NCBI RefSeq assembly: GCF_004522235.1
Contig: NZ_SDLT01000035.1
Location: 48,574 to 112,573 of the forward strand
Direction: 5' to 3'
DNA length: 64,000 nt
Origin: Amycolatopsis nivea
GTDB taxonomy: Bacteria; Actinomycetota; Actinomycetes; Mycobacteriales; Pseudonocardiaceae
Shown: piece after piece, positions 53,468 to 62,082 of the stretch
How positions within the stretch are numbered: the first letter of the stretch is position 1
How the letters are laid out: every line of letters begins with the position of its first letter
Made by a program: the position numbers and the translations under genes
The notes under the pieces: generated by a model
Told to the model about the DNA's origin: nothing
The model's input: only the letters and a program-made list of their open reading frames with translations
Databases searched by the model: none

Positions 53468-54565
53468 ATGACCTATCCCTACGGCCAGCCCGGCGGCCCG
53501 CCTCAAGGCGGACCGCCGTTCGGCGCGCCGCCGGGACAGCAGGCGCCGGGCTACCCGCCACCCGCCGGCTTCGGCCAGCCGTACGGCCGGGTCTACGCGG
53601 ACTGGGGCCAGCGCGCCGGCGCCTATCTCATCGACTTCGCCCCGCTTCTCGGCGGGGTGCTGATCGCCCTCCTCGTGTCGCTGTTCTCCGGCGTCGGGGG
53701 CACGATCGTCTACCTCCTCGCGATTCTCGGCAGTCTCGCCTGGACGGTCTTCAACCGCTGGATCAACGGCGGCAACACCGGCCAGTCGCTGGGAAAGCGG
53801 ATCGTCGGGATCAAACTCGTCGGCGAGGCCACCGGCGAACCGATCGGGGCCGGGATGGCGTTCGTCCGCGACCTCGCACACGCGCTGGACAGCATGGCGT
53901 TCGCGCTCGGCTACCTGTGGCCGCTGTGGGACGACAAGGCGCAGACGTTCTCGGACAAGATCCTCAGCACGGTGGTGCTGCCCGCCGGTTCAGAGCCTTC
54001 GGGCGCGGCTGGTTTCGGGCAGGGCGGTTTCGGGCAGCCGGGCGGGTTTTCCGGCCAGCCGGGCGGGTTCGGTCAGCCGGGTCAGCCCGGCGGGTTCGGC
54101 CAGCCCGGCGGTTTTCCCGGTCAGCCGGGAGGTTTCCCTGGCACCGCGCCGCAGCCTGGTTTCGGGCAGCCCGCCTCGGGCGGCTTCCCCGCGCAGCCGT
54201 CGCCGAACGCCGGTTTTCCCGCCGCACCGCCCGGATTCGGGGCTCCGCAGCCGGGATTCGGCCAGCCGCCGGTCCCGGGAACCCCGCCGCAGCAAGGATT
54301 CGGCCAGCCGCAGCCCGCGTTCGGGCAGCCGGGCCAGCCGCAGCCGGGATTCGGGCAGCCGTCCGCGGGAGCGCCGCAGCCGGGCCCCACGCCGTTCGAC
54401 CAGCCCGAGCCGACCCAGGTCGTGCGCCCGCCCGCGCCCCAGCAACCACCGTCCGAAGCGTTCGACGCCGCCGAACGCACCCAGGTCGTGCATCCGGCAG
54501 GCGAGCCGGAGGCGACGCAGATGATCAAGCCGGAATCGCCGAAGCCCGGTCCGGCCCAGTCCTGA
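53468..54565 (+). CDS. RDD-family membrane protein with long Gly/Pro/Gln-rich tail and TQVV repeats
   Basis: 365 residues from ATG 53468. A Pro/Gly-rich head (1-40) leads to an RDD domain (~42-170): RVYADWGQRAGAYLIDF, two or three helices, then GQSLGKRIVGIKLVGEATGEPIGAGMAFVRDLAHALDS. Residues ~185-310 are a low-complexity chain of GFGQPG repeats. The last 60 residues hold three spaced copies of T-Q-(V/M)-(V/I)-(R/H/K)-P. These look like phospho-threonine docking sites for a FHA domain or Ser/Thr kinase. Function is unknown. Confidence 0.85.
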   Translation: MTYPYGQPGGPPQGGPPFGAPPGQQAPGYPPPAGFGQPYGRVYADWGQRAGAYLIDFAPLLGGVLIALLVSLFSGVGGTIVYLLAILGSLAWTVFNRWINGGNTGQSLGKRIVGIKLVGEATGEPIGAGMAFVRDLAHALDSMAFALGYLWPLWDDKAQTFSDKILSTVVLPAGSEPSGAAGFGQGGFGQPGGFSGQPGGFGQPGQPGGFGQPGGFPGQPGGFPGTAPQPGFGQPASGGFPAQPSPNAGFPAAPPGFGAPQPGFGQPPVPGTPPQQGFGQPQPAFGQPGQPQPGFGQPSAGAPQPGPTPFDQPEPTQVVRPPAPQQPPSEAFDAAERTQVVHPAGEPEATQMIKPESPKPGPAQS

Positions 54566-54610
54566 TCCGCACCGGATCACGGTAAGTACGAGGAACTCGG
54601 GGGAACCCAG

Positions 54611-55072
54611 ATGACCAATCCCTACGGCCAGCCCCAGCAGCCCTACGGCGGCCAGCCGCAGCAGCCCTACGGCCAGCAGCAGCCGTACCCGCAGTCCGGT
54701 GCGACGCCGGCGCAGCCGTACCCGCAGCAGCCCTACGGCCAGCCCGCGCCGTACGGCCAGCCCGCTTTCGGCGGCGCGCCCGGCGGCGACATGAGCGCCA
54801 TCAAGGACTACAAGGGCTGGGCGATCGGCTGCATCTTCCTGATGTGGATCCTCGCGATCTTCGCGATCATGAAGTCGAACGAAGTCCAGTCGTACAAGAT
54901 GCAGGGCAACTACGCGATGGCCCAGCAGGCGTCGCAGACGACGAAGACCCTGTGCCTCATCGCCACCATCATCGGTGCGCTCGCCTGGGTCGTCGCGATC
55001 ATCATGATCATCGTGGGTCTCGTGGCCGCGTCCGAGGTGCACAGCTACTACTGCACCGGCAGCTACTGCTGA
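54611..55072 (+). CDS. CD225/dispanin-family membrane protein with Pro/Gln/Tyr-rich head
   Basis: 153 residues. The first 60 are a repeat of QPYG/QQP units. Two membrane helices follow (~70-88 and ~110-140) with KGWAIGCIFLMWILAIFAIMKSNEVQSYKMQGNYAMAQQASQTTKTLC, the same layout as the CD225 protein at 52.5 kb. The C-terminus is unusual in ending SYYCTGSYC. The low-complexity head resembles that of the adjacent RDD protein; both may be envelope scaffolds. Confidence 0.82.
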   Translation: MTNPYGQPQQPYGGQPQQPYGQQQPYPQSGATPAQPYPQQPYGQPAPYGQPAFGGAPGGDMSAIKDYKGWAIGCIFLMWILAIFAIMKSNEVQSYKMQGNYAMAQQASQTTKTLCLIATIIGALAWVVAIIMIIVGLVAASEVHSYYCTGSYC

Positions 55073-55121
55073 ACCAGGGTGTCCCGCCCCGGCGTCGCCC
55101 CCGAAGTGGGACGATGTCGGG

Positions 55122-55898
55122 GTGGTGAACCTCTACCGCGACACCGGGGTGGTGCTGCGCACGCACAAGCTGGGCGAGGCCGACCGGATCGTCACCCTGC
55201 TCACGAGGCGGCACGGCAAGGTCCGGGCCGTCGCGAAGGGCGTGCGGCGCACGTCGTCGCGGTTCGGGGCGCGGCTGGAGCCGTTCGGGCACGTGGACGT
55301 GCAGTTCTATCCCGGCCGGTCGCTCGACGTCATCACCCAGGTCGAGACCGTCGACGCGTTCGCGCTGCCGCTGGTGGCCGACTACCAGCGCTACACCGCG
55401 GCGTCGGCGATCGCGGAAACCGCGGACCGGCTCTCGGCCGAAGAGGGCGAACCGGTCATGAAGCTGTACCTGCTGGTCGTGGGCGCGTTGCGGGCGCTGG
55501 CCGGCGGGCAGCGGGACGCGTCGCTGGTGCTCGACGCGTTCTTCCTCCGCGCCATGGCCTACGCGGGCTGGGCCCCGGCCATCACCGAATGCGCCCGCTG
55601 CGGCCTGCCCGGCCCGCACGCCGCGTTCAACGTCGCCGCGGGCGGCTCGATGTGCCCGGACTGCCGGATCGCCGGTTCGGTGCATCCCGCGCCCGAGGTG
55701 CTGACCCTGCTGGACGCGCTGCTGCAGGGGGAGTGGGCGGTCGCGGAATCGTCGCCGGGGATCACCCGCCGGGACGCGTCCGGCCTGGTCGCGGCGCATC
55801 TGCAGTGGCATCTGGAACGGCAGCTGCGGTCGCTCCCGCTCGTGGAGCGGCGTGCCCGGGAGGCCGCCGGGCCGGGCCCAGTAGGGTCGGCCGGGTAG
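55122..55898 (+). CDS. recO: DNA repair protein RecO
   Basis: 258 residues from GTG 55122. N-terminal OB fold: LYRDTGVVLRTHKLGEADRIVTLLTRRHGKVRAVAKGVRRTSSRFGARLEPFGHVDVQFYPGRSLDVITQVE. The zinc finger is CARCGLPG with MCPDC downstream (four cysteines). It loads RecA with RecR at gaps. The era-recO-uppS order is conserved in mycobacteria. Confidence 0.95.
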   Translation: MVNLYRDTGVVLRTHKLGEADRIVTLLTRRHGKVRAVAKGVRRTSSRFGARLEPFGHVDVQFYPGRSLDVITQVETVDAFALPLVADYQRYTAASAIAETADRLSAEEGEPVMKLYLLVVGALRALAGGQRDASLVLDAFFLRAMAYAGWAPAITECARCGLPGPHAAFNVAAGGSMCPDCRIAGSVHPAPEVLTLLDALLQGEWAVAESSPGITRRDASGLVAAHLQWHLERQLRSLPLVERRAREAAGPGPVGSAG

Positions 55899-55924
55899 GA
55901 AATCCATTCTTCAGGAGGCCGGGA

Positions 55925-56743
55925 GTGCTGCGCAGGGGACGGGAGACCCGCTCGGCGGGGTACGAGCTGCGGGCTCCGGATCCGCATCCCTCGGGCGCGA
56001 AGCCGCCGGAGATCCCGGCGGACCTGGTGCCGAAGCACGTCGCGCTCGTCATGGACGGCAACGGCCGCTGGGCCAACCAGCGCGGCCTGCCGCGGATCGA
56101 GGGCCACAAACGCGGCGAGGCCGTGATGATCGACGTCGCGAGCGGCGCGGTCGAACTCGGCGTGAAGTGGCTTTCGGTGTACGCCTTCTCGACGGAGAAC
56201 TGGAAGCGCAGCCCCGAGGAAGTCCGGTTCCTGATGGGCTTCAACCGCGACACCATCCGCCGCCAGGTCGACTACCTCGGCTCGATCGGCGTGCGCATCC
56301 GCTGGGCCGGGCGGCGCCCGAAGCTGTGGGCGAGCGTGATCAAGGAACTGCAGGTCGCCGAAGAGAAGACCAAGAACAACACCAAGCTCAACATGACCAT
56401 GTGCGTCAACTACGGCGGCCGGGCCGAACTGGGCGACGCGATGCGCCGGATCGGCCAGGACGTCGCGGCGGGGAAGATCAACCCGGACAAGATCGACGAG
56501 CGCACCATCGGGAAGTACCTGTACCAGCCGGAAATGCCGGATGTGGACCTGTTCCTCCGGCCGTCCGGGGAGCAGCGGACGTCGAACTTCCTGCTGTGGC
56601 AGTCGGCGTACGCGGAGATGGTCTACCAGGACACGCTGTTCCCGGACTTCGACCGGACCCACCTGTGGCAGGCGTGCCTCGACTTCGCGAAACGCGACCG
56701 CCGGTTCGGCGGCGCGGTGGACCAGGCAGGGAGCACGAAATGA
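55925..56743 (+). CDS. uppS: cis-prenyltransferase (polyprenyl/decaprenyl diphosphate synthase, UppS type)
   Basis: 272 residues from GTG 55925 after CAGGAGG. Catalytic Asp44 in HVALVMDGNGRWANQRGL, SVYAFSTENWKR, and the closing PDVDLFLRPSGEQRTSNFLLWQSAYAEMVYQ. The ~25-residue N-terminal extension is normal for actinobacterial long-chain enzymes. It makes the lipid carrier for peptidoglycan and arabinogalactan. ATGA overlap with the next gene. Confidence 0.96.
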   Translation: MLRRGRETRSAGYELRAPDPHPSGAKPPEIPADLVPKHVALVMDGNGRWANQRGLPRIEGHKRGEAVMIDVASGAVELGVKWLSVYAFSTENWKRSPEEVRFLMGFNRDTIRRQVDYLGSIGVRIRWAGRRPKLWASVIKELQVAEEKTKNNTKLNMTMCVNYGGRAELGDAMRRIGQDVAAGKINPDKIDERTIGKYLYQPEMPDVDLFLRPSGEQRTSNFLLWQSAYAEMVYQDTLFPDFDRTHLWQACLDFAKRDRRFGGAVDQAGSTK

Positions 56744-57159
56744 GCACCGCGGAAGCCGCCGAGACCGGCGCACTGCTCACCCGGGCGCGCGAAGCACTGG
56801 AACGCTACCTGGAGGTCCACGTCGACGACGACGGCGCGATCACGTTCTCCCACGCGGACGTCCCGTGCGTCATCCAGGCCACCCGCCTCGCCGACGGCCT
56901 CACCGTGCTCAGCCTGACCTGCGTAGTGGCCTGGGACCTGCCCGACGACCCAGCCCTGGCGGTCGCGGTCGCCGAACGGGCCGGACAGGGGCTGTTCGGG
57001 ACCTTGGGCGTCGGCCACACGGAGCGCGGGGTGGACGTGACCCTGCGGTACGCCTTCCCGGCGGAGGGGATGGATCCTTCGCCGCTGGGGACGCTGCTGA
57101 TGCTGGTGGTTTCGACTGCTTCGCAGCTGCGGACGGAGTTGCCTGGGGTGGAGGCCTGA
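56740..57159 (+). CDS. YbjN/SecB-like fold protein, hypothetical
   Basis: 139 residues from ATG 56740, coupled to uppS. The pattern LTRAREALERYLEVHVDDDGAITFSHADVPCVIQATRLADGLTVLSLTCVVAWDLPDDPALAVAVAERAGQGLFGTLGV resembles the YbjN/T3SS-chaperone-like fold (beta sheet flanked by two helices). No catalytic motif. Likely a partner or chaperone; role unknown. Confidence 0.75.
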   Translation: MSTAEAAETGALLTRAREALERYLEVHVDDDGAITFSHADVPCVIQATRLADGLTVLSLTCVVAWDLPDDPALAVAVAERAGQGLFGTLGVGHTERGVDVTLRYAFPAEGMDPSPLGTLLMLVVSTASQLRTELPGVEA

Positions 57160-58095
57160 GTCAGGTTTCGGCTGGGCATGCGGTTTTTGCTTCGCTGCTG
57201 CTGTGGCCTCGGTCTGAGCGGTCTGAGCGGCCTGGTGGCGGGTTGGCTGCCTGATTGGCTTCGCGCTCCGTGTGTGTCGCTGGTGCCTGGGCTCTTGGCG
57301 AAATTTCCTTGGCGAGACCATGTTTCGTGCCCTGCCTGGCCCGGACGGACGGTGCTGGTGCCTCGCCCGCACGTGTTTCTGCTGCATCACGGATCTCCCT
57401 AGCCGGGCCCAACCTCGCGCCTTGACCAGTCCGCCGCTGGCAGGTGCCCTGCTTGGCTTCCGCGTTCGCGGCCACTCCGCTATCCGTCTGGGCTAGGGTC
57501 GCGCGCTGGGCTGGAGTTCTGCTGTCTGTTCGGTGTGCGGCTTCGCTGCTCTTCTGTGCAGGCTGCTGCGCCACTCGTCCCGGCTTGGATTGCGCTGCGT
57601 GCGAGCAATGCCGTTTGCGCAGTGTGCCGCTTCGCCGCCACGCTCGTCCGTCCTGGCTGCTGCGCTACTCGTCTTTGGCGTGGTCTGTGCGCTGGGTGCG
57701 GAGCCTTGCCCCTTGCTCGGTGTGGCCGTTCACCGACAAGCACTTCGGTTCACGCAGTTCCGCCATGGGGTCGCGCGCTTGACTGCACCTCTGTCGCCTG
57801 TCCGGTGTGCGGCTTCGCTGCCAAGCTTTCCTGCCCAGGCCACTCCGCTACTTGTCCCGGCTTGGGCTGCGTGCGGAGCCCCGCCACCCGCCCGATGCGC
57901 CGCTTTGCTGCCAAGCCCTTCCGTCCAAGCCACCCGCCCCGCCCCCGCTCTCTCTCGCACCGCCCGCCCGATGCGCCGCTTCGCTGCCAAGCCCTTCCGT
58001 CCAAGCCTCCCCGCCCCGACCCCGCTCTCTCTCGCATCGCCCGCCCGTTTCCGCCCCTTCCTCCCTCCCAATCGGGTGACATTCACGCAAAACCG
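57160..58095. repeat. non-coding region with degenerate repeats and a 76-bp tandem duplication
   Basis: About 0.9 kb with no supportable gene. Motifs such as TGCGGCTTCGCTGC, GTCCCGGCTTGG and CAAGC(C/T)TTCC recur with variation. The clearest unit is CGATGCGCCGCTTYGCTGCCAAGCCC..., present at 57893-57968 and 57969-58044 with a few differences (76-bp period). Frames are open on both strands only through lack of stops. Confidence 0.75.
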
Positions 58096-58097
58096 GC

Positions 58098-58114
58098 GCG
58101 AGGGGTCCCCTCGC
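58098..58114. promoter_or_regulatory. palindrome GCGAGGGGTCCCCTCGC upstream of the COG0701 permease
   Basis: Perfect 8-bp arms around a central T, about 50 bp before the GTG of the permease gene. It could be an operator or the end of the repeat region; no Zur-like AT-rich palindrome was found here. Confidence 0.45.
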
Positions 58115-58163
58115 ACCACCGGCGGCTGGGGTTCTGTCGGACCCGGCTGGCATCATCGCCTTC

Positions 58164-59183
58164 GTGGAAACCCTTTCCAACAACGCCGCCGAGGAACGCC
58201 CCCGCACACGGCGCTTCCGGATCAGCTCCATCGAGATCCTGTGCGCCGTCCTGCTGGTCGCGGTCCTGGCGCAAAGCAAGCTCCAAGACCTCTTCGACGT
58301 GCCCGCCCTGCGCACCGGATCCACCGTGTTCGTCGCGGTGTGCGTGCAGGCGCTGCCGTTCCTCGTGCTCGGCGTGCTGATCAGCGGCGCGATCGCCGCC
58401 TTCGTGCCCGCCCGCGCGCTGGAACGGGTGCTGCCGAAGAAAGCGTCGGCCGCGGTCGGCGTCGCCGGGCTGGCCGGAGTCGCCTTGCCCGGATGCGAAT
58501 GCGCGTCGGTTCCCGTCGCGCGCCGGTTGATCGGCCAAGGCGTCGCACCCGCCGCCGCGCTCACCTTCCTGCTCGCCGCGCCCGCGGTGAACCCCGTCGT
58601 GCTGGTGGCCACCGCGGTCGCGTTCCCCGGCCGTCCGGAAATGGTGTTCGCGCGGTTCGCCGGCTCGCTCGCCACCGCGATGGTGATGGGCTGGATCTGG
58701 GCCCGCTGGGGCAAGCTCTCCTGGATCACCGAACGGGCGCTGCGCCGCTTGCCCGATGTCGAATCGGGACAGCGATGGCGCGTATTCGCCGAAACCGCCC
58801 GCACCGATCTCGTGGAAGCAGGCGGATTTCTCGTCCTCGGCGCGCTGATTTCCGCTTCGCTCAACGTTCTCGTGCCCGCGAAGTGGTTTGAAGTGCTGTC
58901 CGGGCAGATCATCGTCGGCGTCGTGGTGATGGCGGTTCTGGCTGTGGTCCTGGCATTGTGCAGCGAGGCCGACGCATTCGTCGCCGCCTCGCTCACCGCC
59001 GTGCCGTTGCTTCCGAAGCTGGTGTTCCTGGTGGTCGGCCCGGCCATCGACGTCAAGCTTTTCGCTTTGCAGACCGGCACTTTCGGCCGTTCCTTCGCCG
59101 CGCGGTTCGCCCCGGTCACCTTCGTGGTGGCGATCGCGTGCGGGACCGTCGCGGGCGTGATCTTCCTCGGAGGCGTCCAATGA
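58164..59183 (+). CDS. COG0701 permease (DUF318/ArsP-like)
   Basis: 339 residues from GTG 58164, eight or so membrane helices. The family motif ALPGCECASVPVARRLIGQGVAPAAALTFLLAAPAVNPVVLVATAVAFPG (~108-157) contains the paired cysteines seen in COG0701 permeases. A second half begins VEAGGFLVLGALISASLNVLVP. Members export or handle metals or organoarsenicals. ATGA overlap with the TIGR03943 gene makes the usual two-gene unit (compare B. subtilis YcgR/YcgQ). Confidence 0.9.
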   Translation: METLSNNAAEERPRTRRFRISSIEILCAVLLVAVLAQSKLQDLFDVPALRTGSTVFVAVCVQALPFLVLGVLISGAIAAFVPARALERVLPKKASAAVGVAGLAGVALPGCECASVPVARRLIGQGVAPAAALTFLLAAPAVNPVVLVATAVAFPGRPEMVFARFAGSLATAMVMGWIWARWGKLSWITERALRRLPDVESGQRWRVFAETARTDLVEAGGFLVLGALISASLNVLVPAKWFEVLSGQIIVGVVVMAVLAVVLALCSEADAFVAASLTAVPLLPKLVFLVVGPAIDVKLFALQTGTFGRSFAARFAPVTFVVAIACGTVAGVIFLGGVQ

Positions 59184-59935
59184 GGCGCGAAACCCAAAAC
59201 GTCCTGCTGATCCTCCTGGGCGGCGCCCTGGTGAAAATCGCGCTCAACGGCGACTACCTGCGCTACGTAAAACCAGCCCAGCAACCCTGGATCATCGCGG
59301 GCGGCGCAGTGATGCTCGTGCTGGGCGCGACAGCCATCATCCGCGACATCGCAGCCGCACGCGCCGCGGCGAAAGCAGCGAACGAATCCGAAGCAGGCAC
59401 GGAACATCCAGACGCGCACGGCCACCACCATCACCCCGCGCGCTCAGCCTGGTTGCTCGTCGCCCCGGTACTGGCGGTGTTCCTGGTCGCCCCGCCCGCA
59501 CTCGGCGCGGATTCGGTCACCCGCACCGAAGCACGCCTTCCCGCCAGCGCCGCGACCACCTCGGCAGCCGCGTTCCCGCCGCTCCCCGCCGGAGCAGTGG
59601 TGCCGATGGCGATGAACGAGGTCGTCACGCGCGCGGGCTGGGACGCCAACGGCACCATGAACGGACGCACCGTCGAGATCTCCGGCTTCGTCGTGCACAC
59701 CGGAGGCCAAACCCTGTTGGCCCGCTTGGTAATCAGCTGCTGCGCAGCCGACGCGGCCCCCGTCACCGTGCACCTCAAAGGCGGCGGCGCCGACCGTTTC
59801 CCGAGCGACACCTGGCTGCGCGTCGCGGGCCAGATCGTCCCGGGCACCGCGACCCAGGCCAACGGCTACACGCCGGACCTGGTCCCGGTGACAGTCGAAC
59901 GGATCACCGCGCCGAAGGATCCGTATGAATACTGA
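59180..59935 (+). CDS. TIGR03943-family (DUF1980) membrane protein, permease partner
   Basis: 251 residues. Two or three N-terminal membrane helices (~8-25, ~35-55, ~88-108). The second loop carries a histidine-rich stretch HPDAHGHHHHPAR (~75-87) likely to bind metal. The C-terminal soluble domain has NGRTVEISGFVVHTGGQTLLARLVISCCAADAAPVTVHLKG; the CC pair is typical of this family. It works with the upstream COG0701 permease. Stop at 59935; next comes a repeat region. Confidence 0.9.
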   Translation: MRRETQNVLLILLGGALVKIALNGDYLRYVKPAQQPWIIAGGAVMLVLGATAIIRDIAAARAAAKAANESEAGTEHPDAHGHHHHPARSAWLLVAPVLAVFLVAPPALGADSVTRTEARLPASAATTSAAAFPPLPAGAVVPMAMNEVVTRAGWDANGTMNGRTVEISGFVVHTGGQTLLARLVISCCAADAAPVTVHLKGGGADRFPSDTWLRVAGQIVPGTATQANGYTPDLVPVTVERITAPKDPYEY

Positions 59936-60523
59936 GAGGGCCAACGCCGCCGACACGCCCGCCGCACCCGCCTCGGAACGCGGACCGCCGCCTCGACCCG
60001 CCCGGTGCACCTGAGTTTCATCGGCTGATCCCCGGAGCGTCCTGCTTCGTGCCCTGTTTCAAGCCCGCCGCTTGAGCAGCCCCCGAACGGACCCCGGCCG
60101 TAGTCGGCCCGAGTTCCTCAGAGTTGCGAAACCCCGCGGCCCGACGGCCCTCGCAGCGGCTCCGCTTGCCGGAAGCTGCTCGGACCTCGACGCCCGCGTC
60201 TTCGCCCAGCCCGGAGCGCTTCCGCCGCCGGACACCGGTCGGCTCACCTGTCCGACGGGCCTGGCCGACGAGAGCTACGGCGCCGAGCGTGGGTCACGTG
60301 CGGACGAGAGCCGCGACGCCGACGCAGGCCACGACGCGAGCGCGGTCACCACGCGAGCGCGGTCACCACGCGGACGAGCCCCGACGCCGGTAAGGGCAGA
60401 GACGCGAGCGTGGGCCACGCTGCAGACGAGGGCTGTGACGCCCGACGAGGGCCGCGACGCGAGCGTGGGTCACGACGCGGAGGACGCCCGCGGTGCCGAC
60501 GAGGGCCGCGACGCGGACGAAGG
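59936..60523. repeat. non-coding region with degenerate GACGCGAGCGTGGGTCACG-type repeats
   Basis: Nothing gene-like in the first ~330 bp. From about 60280 to 60523 units like GACGCGAGCGTGGGTCACGACGCGGACGAGGGCCGC recur imperfectly. Within it GCGAGCGCGGTCACCAC is repeated exactly twice in tandem (60337-60370 region). It ends at the stop codon of the zur gene. Confidence 0.75.
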
Positions 60524-60937
60524 TCAGCTCGCGTGCTCGGCGCAGGTACCGGTGATCTCCACGGTGTGGCTGATGTCGGTGAACCCGTGGTCCGCGGCGA
60601 TCTTCTCCGCCCAGCGCTCCACCGCGGGACCCTCGACCTCCACCGTGCGCCCGCACACGCGGCACACCAGGTGATGGTGGTGGTGCGACGAGCACCGGCG
60701 GTAGATGGCCTCGCCGGAGTCGGTGCGCAGCACGTCGATCTCGCCCGCCTCGGAGAGCGACTGCAGCGTCCGGTAGACGGTGGTCAGGCCGATGCCGTCG
60801 CCGCGCTTGCGGAGTTCGTCGTGGAGCTCCTGGGCCGAGCGGAAGTCGTCGACGGTGCTCAGCAGGTCGACCACCGCCGCACGCTGCTTCGTGGAGCGCC
60901 GGCCGGGCACCGGGACCGGTTTGGGGGCCGAGGACAT
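60524..60937 (-). CDS. zur: zinc uptake regulator (Zur/FurB), Fur family
   Basis: 137 residues from ATG 60937 (GTG 60943, overlapping the upstream stop codon, is also possible; AGGAAGGG precedes both). Winged helix STKQRAAVVDLLSTVDDFRSAQELHDELRKRGDGIGLTTVYRTLQSLSEAGEIDVLRT, then the metal-binding YRRCSSHHHHHLVCRVCGRTVEVEG and TGTCAEH (two Cys pairs). It represses zinc-uptake genes when zinc-loaded. Position and partner match Rv2359 of M. tuberculosis. Confidence 0.95.
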   Translation of the reverse strand: MSSAPKPVPVPGRRSTKQRAAVVDLLSTVDDFRSAQELHDELRKRGDGIGLTTVYRTLQSLSEAGEIDVLRTDSGEAIYRRCSSHHHHHLVCRVCGRTVEVEGPAVERWAEKIAADHGFTDISHTVEITGTCAEHAS

Positions 60938-60939
60938 CG

Positions 60940-61761
60940 TCACTTCCCTTCCTGCACGTGGGCGACCGCGTCGACGACGATGTGCGCCAAGTGGTCGTCC
61001 ACCAGCCGGTAGACGACCTCGCGGCCGCGCCGCTCGCCCTGGACCACGCCCGCGGTCTTGAGAACGCGGAGGTGCTGGCTGATCAACGGCTGGGCGACGT
61101 CGAGTTCGTCCACGAGTTCGTGCACGCACCGGTCCGCCTCCCGCAACTGCAGCACGATAGCGATCCGCACCGGAGCGGCGAGCGCCCGGAGCAGTTCGCC
61201 GGCGTCGGCGAGCACGCCGGGAGGCATGACCGCAGGCTCGGAACTGGCGGGCCGCCCCACCGAGCCGCCTGCGTCGACGGGATGCGGCGGGTCCGCGGAC
61301 AGTTCTGCCTGACCGTCGGCGGCGGCCTCGTCCGCAGAAGTCGCGGGGTTCTCGGTTGCGCTCGGAGCTGGAGCGGCAGAACTGTCTGCCTCGATGTGGT
61401 CTGCGGCAACGTTCTTCACTGAGGCCTCGGCGTTCCTGGTCGTCGTCGGTCCCGGGGTGTCGGAGTCGCCCACAGCCGGGCTGTGGTGTTCTGCGAATGC
61501 CTCGGTCGTGGCGGAGTGCGGAGCTGCGGCGGTCGTCTCGTCCGCGGCTGCGTGGGCTGCTGAGGCCTCACCGCCGCCGGTCGATGCCGACGCTGGGGCG
61601 GCTGAGTCTGCAGCAGTCGCTTCTGCCGGGCCGGAGTGGTTCGCGGCCGAGGTCGCCGCAGTCGCGCCTGCGGCAGCCGAGCCCGCGGCAACCGAACCCG
61701 CCGAACCCGGAGACCCGGCCCCCATACCGTCGGACAGGGCGCTCGAAGGTGCCGACGTCAT
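60940..61761 (-). CDS. smtB: SmtB-like ArsR zinc sensor with long Ala/Ser/Glu-rich N-terminal extension
   Basis: 273 residues from ATG 61761, preceded by GTGGAGGCAGCG. The ArsR domain is only the last ~95 residues: ELLRALAAPVRIAIVLQLREADRCVHELVDELDVAQPLISQHLRVLKTAGVVQGERRGREVVYRLVDDH. The alpha5 zinc site D-x-H-x10-H-x2-E is intact in VDDHLAHIVVDAVAHVQEG. Residues 1-~178 are low-complexity (Ala, Ser, Thr, Glu, Pro). ATG 61227 would give a normal-sized SmtB but has no ribosome site; ATG 61878 is a longer option. Upstream of zur and overlapping it. Confidence 0.85.
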   Translation of the reverse strand: MTSAPSSALSDGMGAGSPGSAGSVAAGSAAAGATAATSAANHSGPAEATAADSAAPASASTGGGEASAAHAAADETTAAAPHSATTEAFAEHHSPAVGDSDTPGPTTTRNAEASVKNVAADHIEADSSAAPAPSATENPATSADEAAADGQAELSADPPHPVDAGGSVGRPASSEPAVMPPGVLADAGELLRALAAPVRIAIVLQLREADRCVHELVDELDVAQPLISQHLRVLKTAGVVQGERRGREVVYRLVDDHLAHIVVDAVAHVQEGK

Positions 61762-62082
61762 CGCTGCCTCCACTCGCGTCCCGCGTCCGCTCCGTCTCGC
61801 CGCGTCCCAGGGCCGGGCGCCGACCAGGGGACGGCGTTTCCGAAGCCGGATGTCATTGCCGATAACCTTCGCCGCCATCGTAGTGTTCCCTTCCCCGGGC
61901 GCGGTGATCGCCGGGGCCCGGGGGACCGGCGTTCCGGATTGACCCGATCGGGTGAGTTCGTGAAGATGTGGCTTGTCGGCTTCGCAAGTCGTGACGAACG
62001 GTGCAAGGTTGTCTCGGGGGCGATTCGTCGCGTCTCGTACAGTGGCGCATCGCTCGGGGTTGCCGGAGGGCAGTGGGGAGAC

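Noticed and set aside
58081..58163. Zur box before the COG0701 permease
   Set aside because: The gap has a GC-rich palindrome but nothing close to the AT-rich actinobacterial Zur consensus.
57533..58891. 452-residue frame in the 57-58 kb repeat region
   Set aside because: It runs through repeat DNA and then out of frame over the permease, which has proper membrane helices and family motifs in its own frame.
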